Below, in pieces: positions 40,648-49,793 of a stretch of DNA of 64,000 nt. The notes beneath the pieces are model-generated. The model had not been told where the DNA came from. It was given only the letters and a program-made list of their open reading frames with translations, and ran no database searches. Position 1 is the first letter of the stretch; the number at the start of each line of letters is the position of its first letter. Source of the stretch: Paulinella micropora (taxonomy: Eukaryota > Cercozoa > Imbricatea > Euglyphida > Paulinellidae); the NCBI GenBank assembly GCA_019918135.1, contig WBZZ01000852.1, positions 17,501 through 81,500 of the forward strand, in the 5' to 3' direction. The translations under genes and the position numbers were made by a program.

Positions 40648-41045
40648 GTTCTGGCAGGTGGCACCGGAGCCACTGTGTCAGAACCCACACCTTGTCCGTT
40701 ACTCTCCGCTATACTCTTACGTGGCAGGGTTCTGGCAGGTGGCACCGGAGCCACTGTGTCAGAACCCACACCTGAGCCGTTACGCTACGCTATAACAATA
40801 ACTGGCAGGGTTCTGGTGTGGTGCCACCTGATGCCAAGGCACGGGGGGACCCCTCCTCCCCCCCCCTCTTTTTTTTCGTGGTGGGGCCACCGTGTCAGAA
40901 CCCACACCTTGTCCGTTACTCTCCGCTATACTCTTACGTGGCAGGGTTCTGGCTGGTGGCACCGGAGCCCACTGTGTCAGAACCCACACCTTGTCCGTTA
41001 CTCTCCGCTATACTCTTACCTGGCAGTGTTCTGGCAGGTGCCACC
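40648..41045 (+). repeat. 81-bp tandem repeat, four units plus a partial, each a hairpin
   Basis: Each unit begins GGTTCTGGCAGGTGGCACC and contains GAGCCACTGTGTCAGAACCC, so GGTTCTG pairs with CAGAACC and GTGGC with GCCAC. The rest reads ACACCTTGTCCGTTACTCTC. One unit is enlarged by an insert with a C-rich and T-rich run near 40851-40880. The array overlaps the 5' end of the small minus-strand gene. Confidence 0.9.
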
Positions 41046-41063
41046 AGCCGGATAATACCAGGT

Positions 41064-41275
41064 GATATGGCCGAAATAGGCAATGTTGCGCCAAATGCAG
41101 AAATTCCCCGTGAAATGCTATTTTTCCCATGTGATATGGCAGAAACAAGCAGTGATACGCAAATGCCGAAATTCCCCTGTGAAATGCAAATTTTGCATGT
41201 GATATGGCCGAAACAAGCAGTGATACGCGAATGCCGAAATTTCCCTGTAAAATGCCACTTTTCCTGCATCGGGCC
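41064..41275 (+). repeat. 68-bp tandem repeat, three units
   Basis: Units begin GTGATATGGCCGAAA and include CAGTGATACGC and AAATGCCGAAATTCCC. They differ by several bases each. Related words (CCATATCAC) appear in inverse orientation at 38925-39020. Confidence 0.85.
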
Positions 41276-41496
41276 GGCCGTGCCACAATTGTCACTTTCG
41301 CCGGGAAATGCCATTTTGCGTGGTCTGGCCCGGCCGTGCAACTAGTGCCACTTTGCGGGTAAGAAAAGGTAACGGTTACCAGGTCGGTCCGCCAGGGCAA
41401 AAATGCAATTTTTACAGGGTCGGCCCACCAGGGACAAAAAGGAAATGGAGTGATCAGGCCTATCGTAGATTTTTAACATTAATGTTAATATGTCTA

Positions 41497-41585
41497 TATA
41501 TATATATATCATCATCATCATCATCGTGTATATATATATATATATCATGATATATATCATCATCATTGTGTATATATATATATAT
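41497..41585 (+). repeat. TA and CAT/ATC simple repeats
   Basis: TATATA runs alternate twice with ATCATCATC runs right before the first viral palindrome. This marks the switch from the GC-rich island to AT-rich viral DNA. Confidence 0.9.
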
Positions 41586-41989
41586 ATCATTTATGTATTC
41601 GCGACTTGTCCAACCGCAAAGTATAAAACAAGCCTTAAAAAATATAAAAAACCAACATTAGACATATAGAAAACATACATAGAAAACAAAAAAAGTGTCA
41701 AATGTTTAACATAAATATATCAAACTAAGCACATTAAGAGAGATTTAGACGAAAAGATACATAAACCATATTTTTATTTCATAAAAATATATATAAACTG
41801 CGTGTATATGGTTTATGTGTCTTTTCGTCTAAATCTCTCTTAATGTGCTTAGTTTGATAAATTTATGTTAAACATTTGACACTTTTTTGTTTTCTATGTA
41901 TGTTTTCTATATGTCTAATGTTGGTTTTTTAGATTTTTAAGGCTTGTTTTATACTTTGCGGTTGGACAAGTCGCGAATGCATAAATGAT
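41586..41989. repeat. 404-bp near-perfect palindrome, copy 1
   Basis: The left arm (41586-41771) and right arm (41806-41989) are inverted complements with only a few mismatches or length differences. The 34-nt centre (41772-41805) is not self-complementary. Copy 2 at 47232-47632 keeps the same arms and the identical centre. The outer arm ends include CGCGACTTGTCCAACCGCAAAG. Arms this long and well preserved suggest a genome end or end-to-end junction of the virus. Confidence 0.92.
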
Positions 41990-42000
41990 CACACCACAAA

Positions 42001-42170
42001 ATGGGGGGAAGGGGGGAGGACACTCACGAAGTGAGTGGCGGAGGGGTAGGGGGGGAGATACACATGAACATACAAAAAAAATAATTTTTTGCGACACTGC
42101 GACAAAAAAGTGAAATTTTGTCGCAACCTCTGCGACACTGCGACAAAAAAGTGAAATTCTGTCGCATGGT
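42001..42170 (+). promoter_or_regulatory. G-rich tract and GCGAC hairpins, copy 1
   Basis: Two G-run clusters flank the hairpin CACTCAC-GAA-GTGAGTG (about 42022-42039) and could form G-quadruplexes. Next comes TGCGACACTGCGAC..GTCGCA twice (about 42097-42166), each an inverted repeat of about 36 nt. The layout recurs at 47645-47830. Iterated hairpins beside a terminal palindrome are typical of replication origins or recombinase sites; the function is inferred. Confidence 0.5.
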
Positions 42171-42263
42171 GATATTCACGGAAATAGAATTTTCTCGAAT
42201 TTCCTTTTTGACCAAAATTGGTGGCATTGGCTCAGCCATAATGATATCATTTTGCTAATGTGA

Positions 42264-42719
42264 TCAAAATTGAAGGCGTCTTAAAAATTCAATATTAGAT
42301 TCCTTTTCTCTCTGCTCCTCTCTCTGCTCCTCCGTCATTTTCTCCATCCGCTCCTCTTTCTGCTTCTCTGCCTCTTCCTCTTTCTGCTTCTCTGCCTCTT
42401 CCTCTTTCTGCTTGAGATATTCTTCTTTGTATTTATCTAATATTTCCTTATTAGTGTCTCTGTATTTCTTTTGGTACTCTTGGATCTTATCCTTATTTAA
42501 TGTATAATATTCCCTTCGCTGTTTATTTATCTTATCCCTGTTTGCTTCTCTATATTTCCTTTGCTGTTCTTTAATCTTCTCCTTGTTATTTTCCCTATAT
42601 TTTTTTCGCTGTTCTTTGATTTTCTCCTTGTGTTTCATTTCATATCTTTCCCTGTATCGTTGCTGTCGGGGATCGGGGGCGTTTAGAAAAACCTTTAGTT
42701 CTTCTATGGTATAACTCAT
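42264..42719 (-). CDS. charged coiled-coil protein with Tyr/Asn/Lys repeats, copy 1
   Basis: This 151-residue frame is open throughout. After about 20 residues it is made of 13-residue units of the type KYREANKEKIKEQ, then a Glu/Lys/Gln tail. Such lysine-rich repeats are common in proteins of viruses and mobile elements of protists; the role is unknown. It is the only coding frame of the duplicated terminal block and points toward the palindrome. The second copy at about 47.95-48.35 kb is similar in sequence. Confidence 0.65.
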   Translation of the reverse strand: MSYTIEELKVFLNAPDPRQQRYRERYEMKHKEKIKEQRKKYRENNKEKIKEQQRKYREANRDKINKQRREYYTLNKDKIQEYQKKYRDTNKEILDKYKEEYLKQKEEEAEKQKEEEAEKQKEERMEKMTEEQREEQREKESNIEFLRRLQF

Positions 42720-43223
42720 ACTTTATACTATACATAGTATGTGTTTAATACTTAATATATAATTCAATGAGCAAACGAAAAGTATGAATATAAGAGCAGG
42801 GTGAGTGAAAATATCTTCTCCTATTGGTGGCCAACCCCATGGTCGGCCACGGCCAAGTCGGTTTTTTAAAGGTTGGACACTTTTTCCTTATTAAATTTCA
42901 ATATTTATTATATAACTCTTTTTCGTATTACACATTTTTTATATTGTCCAACCTGTCCAACCTTTTATTAAAAGTGAGTAAATTTTCCAAGGTGTGGGAT
43001 GCTCTCTACTATACACTTTATATAATTTCCGCCCGCGGGGGGTTGCCCTGGACAGACTTGGACACTATTAATACTAAGAAGAGTTGTCGCACTTAGCCTG
43101 CTCAATGCCACTCTCAAGTGTCCGAGTCACCACAACGGCGTTTTCGCGTTTTTGAAGACGGGTGGACAATGATTAAACTATTTTTGACTTAGAAAAAAAT
43201 AGACTTGTCTTATATACACTAAG
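42720..43223. other. shared spacer between coiled-coil frame and recombinase
   Basis: It is nearly identical to 48350-48780 up to about 43150. It contains several copies of the word TTGTCCAACC or its complement GGTTGGACA, also found in the palindrome arms, and an AT-rich stretch with TATATACACT just before the recombinase start. No gene is supported. Confidence 0.6.
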
Positions 43224-44543
43224 ATGTGGAGCGAAGATGACAAGAAGTTTGTTAGGCAGTTAAGAGTTGCTACTACTGAAAGTAAAATTTATGAAGTCGT
43301 GTCTAACTTCTACGATAGTGAGTTAAAACCAAGTATTGCTTTTCATAATGTTATTATATCTTTATTTAGCACACCAACTAGTGATGAAGAGGTGCTTGAG
43401 GCACTAAAAGTCATATATCCAAAATATGCTATTGTGTATCCAAATTTGAATAGTAGAAGGCAAAGACTTTCTGAGGTGAGAAAAAAAGCGATAGTGCCTT
43501 ACCAAAGTGAAAAAGTATATGAAATGAGCAAACTGGATAAGTATTTTAATCTAAATGAAGACGAGCGGATTGATATAGTTGAGGGGTATAAGAAAGATGT
43601 CAAAGCCAAAAATGAACAAAAAATACAAATTGATGTCCGTGATGTAATGGCTAAAATGAACGATATGATATTAAGTAATGACCCTTATCTTAAACTAGTT
43701 GCTTTGATGATAGCAATTGGAGCGAGACCTGTTGAAATATTTGATAAAAACACGTATGAATTGATACCAGATAAACCCTCTTGGTTGCGAGTGAATAACC
43801 TAGCAAAGAAAAGAGAAGGGCAAAAAAAGAATTGGACTGAGAGGCCTGTTGTCCTTTTTACTCCCCAGTTCATAATAGAACAAGTAAATTCAATACGGAA
43901 TCATTTCAAAAAGAAAAAAGCAGTTAGCATTAACAGCGAGGGTGTGCTTGATAAACAAAAGAATAATGAACTAAATAAAAGAATTATCAAAATCTTCCCT
44001 TGGCTATCGGAATACACACAGAAGAGTAGTATGTTGCGGAAACTATATGCTAGTTTGTCGCGCCAATCCGAAATTAGAGAATTTCAATAGTGGGTAAGCA
44101 ATCTGTTGGGACACGGCGATATGCTCACTTCATTTAGTTATAGTTGGGTTAATGTGGCCGACCCTGAAGAAATTAAGGCAGAAGGGATTAAAACAGAATT
44201 AGAGGAGTTGAGACGCAAGATAGATTTATGTCTGAATTTAAATAATACTAATGAAACTGAAAGCGAAAACGGAGACGAAGAAAGCAAATATCAACCATTA
44301 GGAAAAAGCGCTAGCAGAGAGGATAAGTATAAATTGCTTGAGCAGATTTACAATGATAACCCGAATATTACAAATACCAAACTAAGAAAGATAAGCGGGA
44401 TTGGAGCCGTTATTGTCAATAAGTTTATCAAAGAGAAGAGGAGTGGAGCGACGAAGAGCGAAGCGAAAAAAGAAGCGCCACAAGAAGAGGAAGCAAAGCC
44501 ATTAAGACGAAGCACGAGAAATAAAAAGAAGGCTAATACTTAA
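43224..44543 (+). pseudogene. tyrosine recombinase with telomere-resolvase-like motifs
   Basis: The catalytic Arg lies in IGARPVEIF near 43.72 kb, close to the GRRPxEI form of protelomerases. A Lys-rich segment follows. The second Arg lies in LRKLYASLSR near 44.04 kb; the R..LYA form is again more like telomere resolvases than XerC/D. Near 44.11 kb GHGDMLTSFSYSW gives His followed 9 residues later by the candidate nucleophile Tyr, as in all tyrosine recombinases. The end is a Lys/Glu-rich tail. The coding region is in more than one piece. Ordinary integrases of the family cannot be excluded. It lies just after the palindrome block. Confidence 0.65.
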
Positions 44544-44808
44544 CCACAATCAATGGGGGCTCACCATATCTTGCTCTAATATTAGACTCTCGTCTGTAGC
44601 ATTTAACGGAGCAGATTGTGAAAAACTCAATGCTATCTACGCCATAAAAATTGCCTGCTATAATTGGGGGGTGCGACTGGAATGTGCGAGACAAGCCACA
44701 TATATTACAAAATTCTTCTCCATAAATCGGCTGGGGCATCTCTGAATAAACAAATGTTCTTATATGTCCAACTATATCACTCGACAATTCGCGTATTATT
44801 ATTGACAT
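44533..44808 (-). CDS. small Cys-rich, probably zinc-binding protein
   Basis: This is a 91-residue frame with Cys pairs CNIC and CSVKC spaced like a treble-clef or FCS-type zinc finger. It converges with the recombinase tail, overlapping 11 nt, and diverges from the spike-like gene across 24 bp. No known name comes to mind. Small zinc-finger frames are common in PLVs. Confidence 0.55.
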   Translation of the reverse strand: MSIIIRELSSDIVGHIRTFVYSEMPQPIYGEEFCNICGLSRTFQSHPPIIAGNFYGVDSIEFFTICSVKCYRRESNIRARYGEPPLIVVKY

Positions 44809-44832
44809 GTTTTATATAATATAAAATATAAA
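44809..44832. promoter_or_regulatory. AT-only divergent promoter
   Basis: The 24 bp between two divergent start codons consist almost wholly of TATAATATAAAATATAAA-type sequence and must serve both genes. Similar TATATA-rich sequence stands 5-30 bp before most viral starts in this region. Confidence 0.5.
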
Positions 44833-46065
44833 ATGAACCTTTTTGGTCAAAGCACAAATACACCATCGTCATCAACTACATCGTCGTCGTCTTCTTTATC
44901 TATTGATAGCATAAAAGACGCACTACCAACAACCGCCTTCGGAGAATTGCGAACGGCCACTTTGTCTCCAGTATTACAAAATGTATTTACATATGGTATT
45001 AATACGCGGTTTTTTGACAAAACGGAAACTAATGGTGGGGTGGTATCAACTGCTAATTCAATGGCGGTTTTGACTACATCGGCCTCAGGTAATTCAACCG
45101 CGCAGATTACGACTATTGAGCGAGCAAAATATAGAAGTGGTATGGGTTTAGTTGCTAGATTTTCCGCATTGTTTCCGTCATCTATCGCCGCAGACACTTT
45201 CAATTGCGATATTGGCATAGGCACATCAGCAGACAATTTATGTTTTAGACAATCAAGTTTGGGAATGTCTGTTGTGAGAACGGCGGGAAGCGTAGAAAAT
45301 GTAGTTAGTCAATATGCTTGGAATGTTGATAAATGCAATAATACTGGAAACTTCCCCACGATTGATTTTACCAAATTGAATGTGTTTGAAATAGTTGTTC
45401 AATATCTGGGTAGCGGTCAAATTTCATTCAAAATAGAAAACCCGCGCACTGGACGAATGGAAGTAATTCATGCGATTAAATATGCGAGCACTGCTACCAC
45501 TCCATCATTAGATCAGGCGGCGTTTGCTATTTATGCGAAAGCGTATTCGTCAAGCCTTCAATCCGTTGTAATGAAAACGGCGAGCATGTTTTTGGCGGTT
45601 GAGGGGAATATTGATCGGACTATTGCTATAACCAATTCGTATGATTCGGTTAAAACTATAGGAGCAACTGAAAATGCCATATTTACCGTTAGAAACCGCG
45701 CCACATTTAACAGCAAAACGAATTACAACATAATCTACTTTGAGAATTTATGTATCAGCGATTCAGATACTAAAACGTGTATCGCGAGAATTATTCTTAA
45801 TACCACATTGGGAGGAACACCTTCTTATTCACATTACGATACAAACACATCATTGGCAGAAGTTGATACAGCGGGGACAACAAGAACGGGCGGAAGTGTG
45901 ATATTCACATATGTGTTATCTGGTGGTTCATCAATATACATTGATTTGTCTCAATATAATATCAAGATAGGGTCAAGTAAAACATTTACCGTATCCGCAC
46001 AAAATACAAGCGGTGGAACGGCAAGTATTTATGCTTCATTAAACTGGATTGAAAATCAGATTTAG
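44833..46065 (+). CDS. spike- or fibre-like virion protein of unit 1
   Basis: This 410-residue frame is open throughout. A Ser/Thr-rich start (residues 8-24) is followed by long stretches rich in Thr, Ser, Asn, Ala and Val with few charges, the composition of beta-rich virion surface proteins. The start MNLFGQS resembles MNIFGRS of the minus-strand protein at 52917-53546. It lacks a signal peptide and membrane span. Receptor binding is likely but inferred. Confidence 0.6.
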   Translation: MNLFGQSTNTPSSSTTSSSSSLSIDSIKDALPTTAFGELRTATLSPVLQNVFTYGINTRFFDKTETNGGVVSTANSMAVLTTSASGNSTAQITTIERAKYRSGMGLVARFSALFPSSIAADTFNCDIGIGTSADNLCFRQSSLGMSVVRTAGSVENVVSQYAWNVDKCNNTGNFPTIDFTKLNVFEIVVQYLGSGQISFKIENPRTGRMEVIHAIKYASTATTPSLDQAAFAIYAKAYSSSLQSVVMKTASMFLAVEGNIDRTIAITNSYDSVKTIGATENAIFTVRNRATFNSKTNYNIIYFENLCISDSDTKTCIARIILNTTLGGTPSYSHYDTNTSLAEVDTAGTTRTGGSVIFTYVLSGGSSIYIDLSQYNIKIGSSKTFTVSAQNTSGGTASIYASLNWIENQI

Positions 46066-46357
46066 ACAAAAAAAATACTTTATTTATGCATAATGCATAA
46101 ATTGCATTAAGCATCAACTTTCTTTTCTATCTCTATTGACATTTTTTTTATGTATTCAAAACCCTTATCCTTGATTAACTTTTCTGTTTATACGTGCGTG
46201 ATTTTTCTTCAAATATATGTAAAACTGGTCAATATTAACACCGCAGGGGATTTGTTCTTTATGTTGTCGTCGTCGTCGTAAGTTGATGTTTTTGATTAGT
46301 GAATAATGTATCTAAATTTTATATAAATGTCATTATATCTATGTATTCTTTTTTTTC
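46066..46357. other. AT-rich spacer
   Basis: It contains short repeats such as ATGCATAATGCATAAATTGCAT just after the spike stop, and a GTCGTCGTCG run near 46265. No gene is supported. Confidence 0.5.
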
Positions 46358-46565
46358 TTAAGCATGATACGCCCTTAAGAGAATTGAAACTTCAAAATTG
46401 ACAGGACATTCAAGCACATTCCCACTCGCATTTCTAATGACGATATCAATAGTTCTTAAACTTTTCGTTGTATTAAATGGCACATAATCTGCAACATCGT
46501 TTGACGATTCAAAGTAGCACTGGACTCCATAGGGCTTATCTAAATTGCATTTAATTAACTTGACT
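46358..46565 (-). pseudogene. remnant of a penton-like minor capsid protein
   Basis: Only the C-terminal end of a protein remains. It includes SLRTIDIVIRN followed by a Gly-Asn turn and a hydrophobic strand ending in LLRAYHA. The alternation strand - DxxG turn - strand at the extreme C-terminus is what minor capsid (penton) proteins of PLVs and relatives show. The call is weak and rests on composition and neighbourhood. Confidence 0.35.
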
Positions 46566-47231
46566 GACTCCCAGAAGAAAAAGCAGGCGCTGCAGGCAGC
46601 CCTAGCTAACATCAAAATTGGGGGAGGGGGCCTTAAGCTCTATGCTATCACTGCCAATGAGGCTGACACAGAGAAGATTCTCATGACTAAGCTCAATGAG
46701 ATGGACAGATGCTTCCAGCAAAACCAGTGTGAGGTGGAGCAGGAGTATGAAGTCCTAGAACATCTCTGTGATCGATCCCTCCACCAACGACAGAGAAATT
46801 ACCATTTGCTTCAACTAAACCAGACTGGCTCAATGCACTGCTATGGACATAAACTGCTGTTTCACCGATTAAATTTACTATGGACTGCATTGTGGCACTT
46901 TGAAAATTTTCCGAGAGGGGGATACTCTCTACTATACACTTTGTATAATTTCTAAAAAAAAATGGTCGGACTCGGCCAGGTCGGCCTTCATTAATACTAA
47001 GAAGAATTGTCTCACTTAGCCTGCTCAATACCACTCTCAAGTGTCCGAGTCGCCACAACATGCTTGCATCATTGCTGCCATCGATAATCACAGCTTTTCG
47101 CTTGCTGTTCTTGTACATTTCTGTATTATAACTATCATGAGATATTTCTTACCCACGTTCGCAGTTCTCTTCCGTGCTTGTGTGCTGTGTATTTATCAAG
47201 TCAAATCATATTTATGTATATATACATATAT
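46566..47231. other. junction between PLV units with foreign insert and block remnant
   Basis: The stretch 46566-46780 has higher GC and a frame with Lys/Gln/Ala-rich coil-like sequence unlike its surroundings, so it may be inserted DNA. At 46920-47060 lies a truncated copy of the right end of the duplicated block (matches 43003-43137), lacking its middle. The rest is AT-rich and ends in TATATA runs at the second palindrome. Confidence 0.5.
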
Positions 47232-47632
47232 ATCATTTATGTATTCGCGACTTGTCCAACCGCAAAGTATTAAACAAGCCTTAAAAACATAAAAAACCAA
47301 CATTTGACATATAGAAAACATACATAGAAAACAAAAAAGTGTCAAATGTTTAACGTAAATTTATCAAACTAAGCACATTAAGAGAGATTCAGACGAAAAG
47401 ACACATAAGCCATATTTTTATTTCATAAAAATATATATAAACTGCGTGTATATGGTTTATGTGTCTTTTCGTCTAAATCTCTCTTAATGTGCTTAGTTTG
47501 ATAAATTTACGTTAAACATTTGACATTTTTTTGTTTGCTATGTATGTTTTCTATATGTCAAATGTTGGTTTTTTATGTTTTTAAGGCTTGTTTCATACTT
47601 TGCAGTGGACAAGTCGCGAATACATAAATGAT
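47232..47632. repeat. near-perfect palindrome, copy 2
   Basis: Arms lie at 47232-47415 and 47450-47632 around the same 34-nt centre (47416-47449) as in copy 1. The two palindromes are in direct orientation 5.65 kb apart. They open the duplicated block 47232-48780, which matches 41586-43150. Confidence 0.92.
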
Positions 47633-47644
47633 CACACCACAAAA

Positions 47645-47830
47645 ATGGGGGGAAGGGGGGGGGGGGGGGGAGGACACTCACGAAGTGAGTGTCGGGGGGG
47701 TAGGGGGGGAGATACACACATGAACATACAAAAGAAAAACATTTTTTGCGACACTGCGACAAAAAAGTGAAATTTTGTCGCAGAGGTTGCGACACTGCGA
47801 CACGGCGACACCCGCCGTGTTTTGGTGTCG
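47645..47830 (+). promoter_or_regulatory. G-rich tract and GCGAC hairpins, copy 2
   Basis: This has the same layout as 42001-42170: G runs on both sides of the CACTCAC-GAA-GTGAGTG hairpin, then repeated TGCGACACTGCGAC hairpins. The last is altered here into GCGACACGGCGACACCCGCC and a following CGTGTTTTGGTGTCGC. Confidence 0.5.
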
Positions 47831-47949
47831 CACAGACATATTCGCGGGAATTTCCTTTTTGACCAAAATTGGTGGCATCGGCTCAGCCATAACGATATTA
47901 TTTTGCTAATGTGATCAAAATTGAAGGCGTCTTAAAAATTCAACATTAG

Positions 47950-48349
47950 ATTCCATTTCTCTCAGCTCCTCCCTTTGCTCCTCCGTCATTTTCTCCATCT
48001 GCTCCTCTTTCTGCTTCTCTGCCTCTTCCTCTTTCTCCTTGAGATATCATTCTTTGTATTTATCTAATATTTCCTTATTAGTGTCTCTGTATTTCTTTTG
48101 GTACTCTTGGATCTTATCCTTGTTTAATTTGTAATATTCCCTTCGTTGTTTATTTATCTTATCTTTATTTGCTTCTCTATATTTCCTTTGCTGTTCTTTA
48201 ACCTTTTCCTTGTTATTTTCCCTGTACTTTTTTCGCTGTTCTTTGATTTTCTCCCCGTGTTTCATTTGATATCTTTCCATGTATCGTTGCTGTCGGGGAT
48301 CGGGGGCGTTTAGAAAAACCTTTAGTTCTTCTAATATGGTATAACTCAT
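47950..48349 (-). pseudogene. coiled-coil protein, copy 2
   Basis: It has the same 13-residue Lys/Tyr/Asn repeats and the same start region as the frame at 42264-42719, with scattered changes. It appears less intact than copy 1. Confidence 0.6.
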
Positions 48350-48843
48350 ACTTTATACTATACATAGTATGTGTTTAATACTTAATATATAATTCAATGA
48401 GCAAACGAAAAGTATGAATATAAGAGCAGGGTGAGTGAAAATATCTTCTCCTATTGGTGGCCAACCCCATGGTTGGCCGTGTCCTACTTGACCCTTACGG
48501 GGTTGGACACTTTTTTGTTATTAAATTTCAATATTTATTATATAACTCTTTTTCGTATTACACATTTTTTATATTGTCCAACCTGTCCAACCTTTTATTA
48601 AAAGTGAGTAAATTTTCCAAGTGTGGGATACTCTCTACTATACACTTTATATAATTTCCGCCCGCGGGGGGTTGCCCTGGACAGTCTTGGACACTATTAA
48701 TACTAAGAAGAATTGTCGCACTTAGCCTGCTCAATACCACTCTCAAGTGTCCGAGTCGCCACAACGGCGTTTTCGCGTTTCTAGCGCGGATGGATTTTCT
48801 ATTTGAAATAATTAAAATAATATAATTATATATAGGAGACATA

Positions 48844-49071
48844 ATGCCAAGGACACCTCAATTCACCAAGGAAGAAATCGTTCAACGGAGAAGGGAAAGG
48901 GCGAAAGCATTTTTGAAGGCTAATCCTGATAAGAATAGGGAAAATGCGAAGGCATACTATTATAAGAACCAAGAGAGAATAAAATTATTGCGGAAGGAGA
49001 AATACGAAAAACAAAAAGCAGAGTTGCTTGAATTAAGGGCGTTTCGTAATAGTATGTTAAACAATATATAA
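48844..49071 (+). CDS. small basic coiled-coil protein
   Basis: This 75-residue frame begins 5 bp after a TATATATAGGAGACATA stretch. It is rich in Arg, Lys and Glu, with units such as KANPDKNRENAKAYYYKN that recall the repeats of the block's coiled-coil protein. It is the first gene after the shared block. The role is unknown; DNA binding is possible from charge alone. Confidence 0.55.
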   Translation: MPRTPQFTKEEIVQRRRERAKAFLKANPDKNRENAKAYYYKNQERIKLLRKEKYEKQKAELLELRAFRNSMLNNI

Positions 49072-49112
49072 TTTATTTTATATATAAACATATATATACT
49101 ATTATATAAACC

Positions 49113-49624
49113 ATGGACACCTCTCACCGCCGATCGTATTGGACATATGAAGACTTACAACTCCATTTGGATTACGTGAATGGAAATTACTTCCTAAATC
49201 TAGTCAATGCCGTTTCATTTATATCACCCGATGGAAAATGGAACACAAACGACTGGAAACTTGTAGATCGTATAGAAAAAGGGGCGGAACAATATTGTTG
49301 TTGCTCGCACGAGATTACAAAGAATTACATCATAAAAATCTAAAAAACGAGAGCGAAATGGCGCTAGGCTCTGAATGCATCAAGCGGTTTGAGAACGATA
49401 AAATGAACGAAGACATGTCATTGCTCATCCGCACCATTGACAATCCAAACATTAAATTTTGTTGCTATTGTAAAAGCAATAGGGCAATTCCAAAAAAGGT
49501 AGTGGAAAAATATCCAAATAGGGACAAGTATTATCACAAAGCCTGCTTAATAAATAGATTGAAGCATTGCGAACATTGCGGACAATGCAAAGGATTTATC
49601 CAATGCGGGTGCTTGAATAAGTAA
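49113..49624 (+). pseudogene. Cys/His-rich zinc-finger gene
   Basis: The C-terminal part has CCYCKSN, YYHKACL, HCEHCGQCKG and QCGCLNK, at least two zinc sites of treble-clef type. The N-terminal part is Trp/Asn-rich. The TATATAAACATATATATACT stretch lies directly before the start. It does not read as one whole frame. The protein is unidentified. Confidence 0.55.
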
Positions 49625-49793
49625 GAAAAGAAACAAGTTGTTTTTTTTGTCATGACGATATATAAAAAATTATAATTACCTATTAAGGACAACACCATAC
49701 ATGGATATACGGATATATAGAATAATTAATTTATTTTATAAAAAAATCCGAGCGACTATATAATATGACCGCGCCGACACTGACCAATGGACA

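Larger units (their letters stand above)
41586..47231 (+). mobile_element. Polinton-like virus unit 1, partial and broken
   Basis: It begins with the same 1.5-kb block as unit 2: palindrome, G-rich tract, GCGAC hairpins, coiled-coil frame and shared spacer. It then carries a tyrosine recombinase, a small zinc-binding frame, a spike-like protein and the remnant of a penton-like capsid protein. A truncated third copy of the block's right end lies at 46920-47060. No polymerase, ATPase or major capsid gene is present, so it is a partial copy with a few breaks. Confidence 0.7.

Noticed and set aside
41772-41805. Exact protelomerase target site at the palindrome centre
   Set aside because: Known target sites are perfect palindromes through the cut. 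Here 34 nt at the centre are not self-complementary in either copy, so only a general link between recombinase and palindrome is proposed.
46545-46955. 136-residue plus-strand frame as a viral gene
   Set aside because: It crosses three unlike segments (capsid remnant, higher-GC insert, block scar), so it is a chance frame over a junction.
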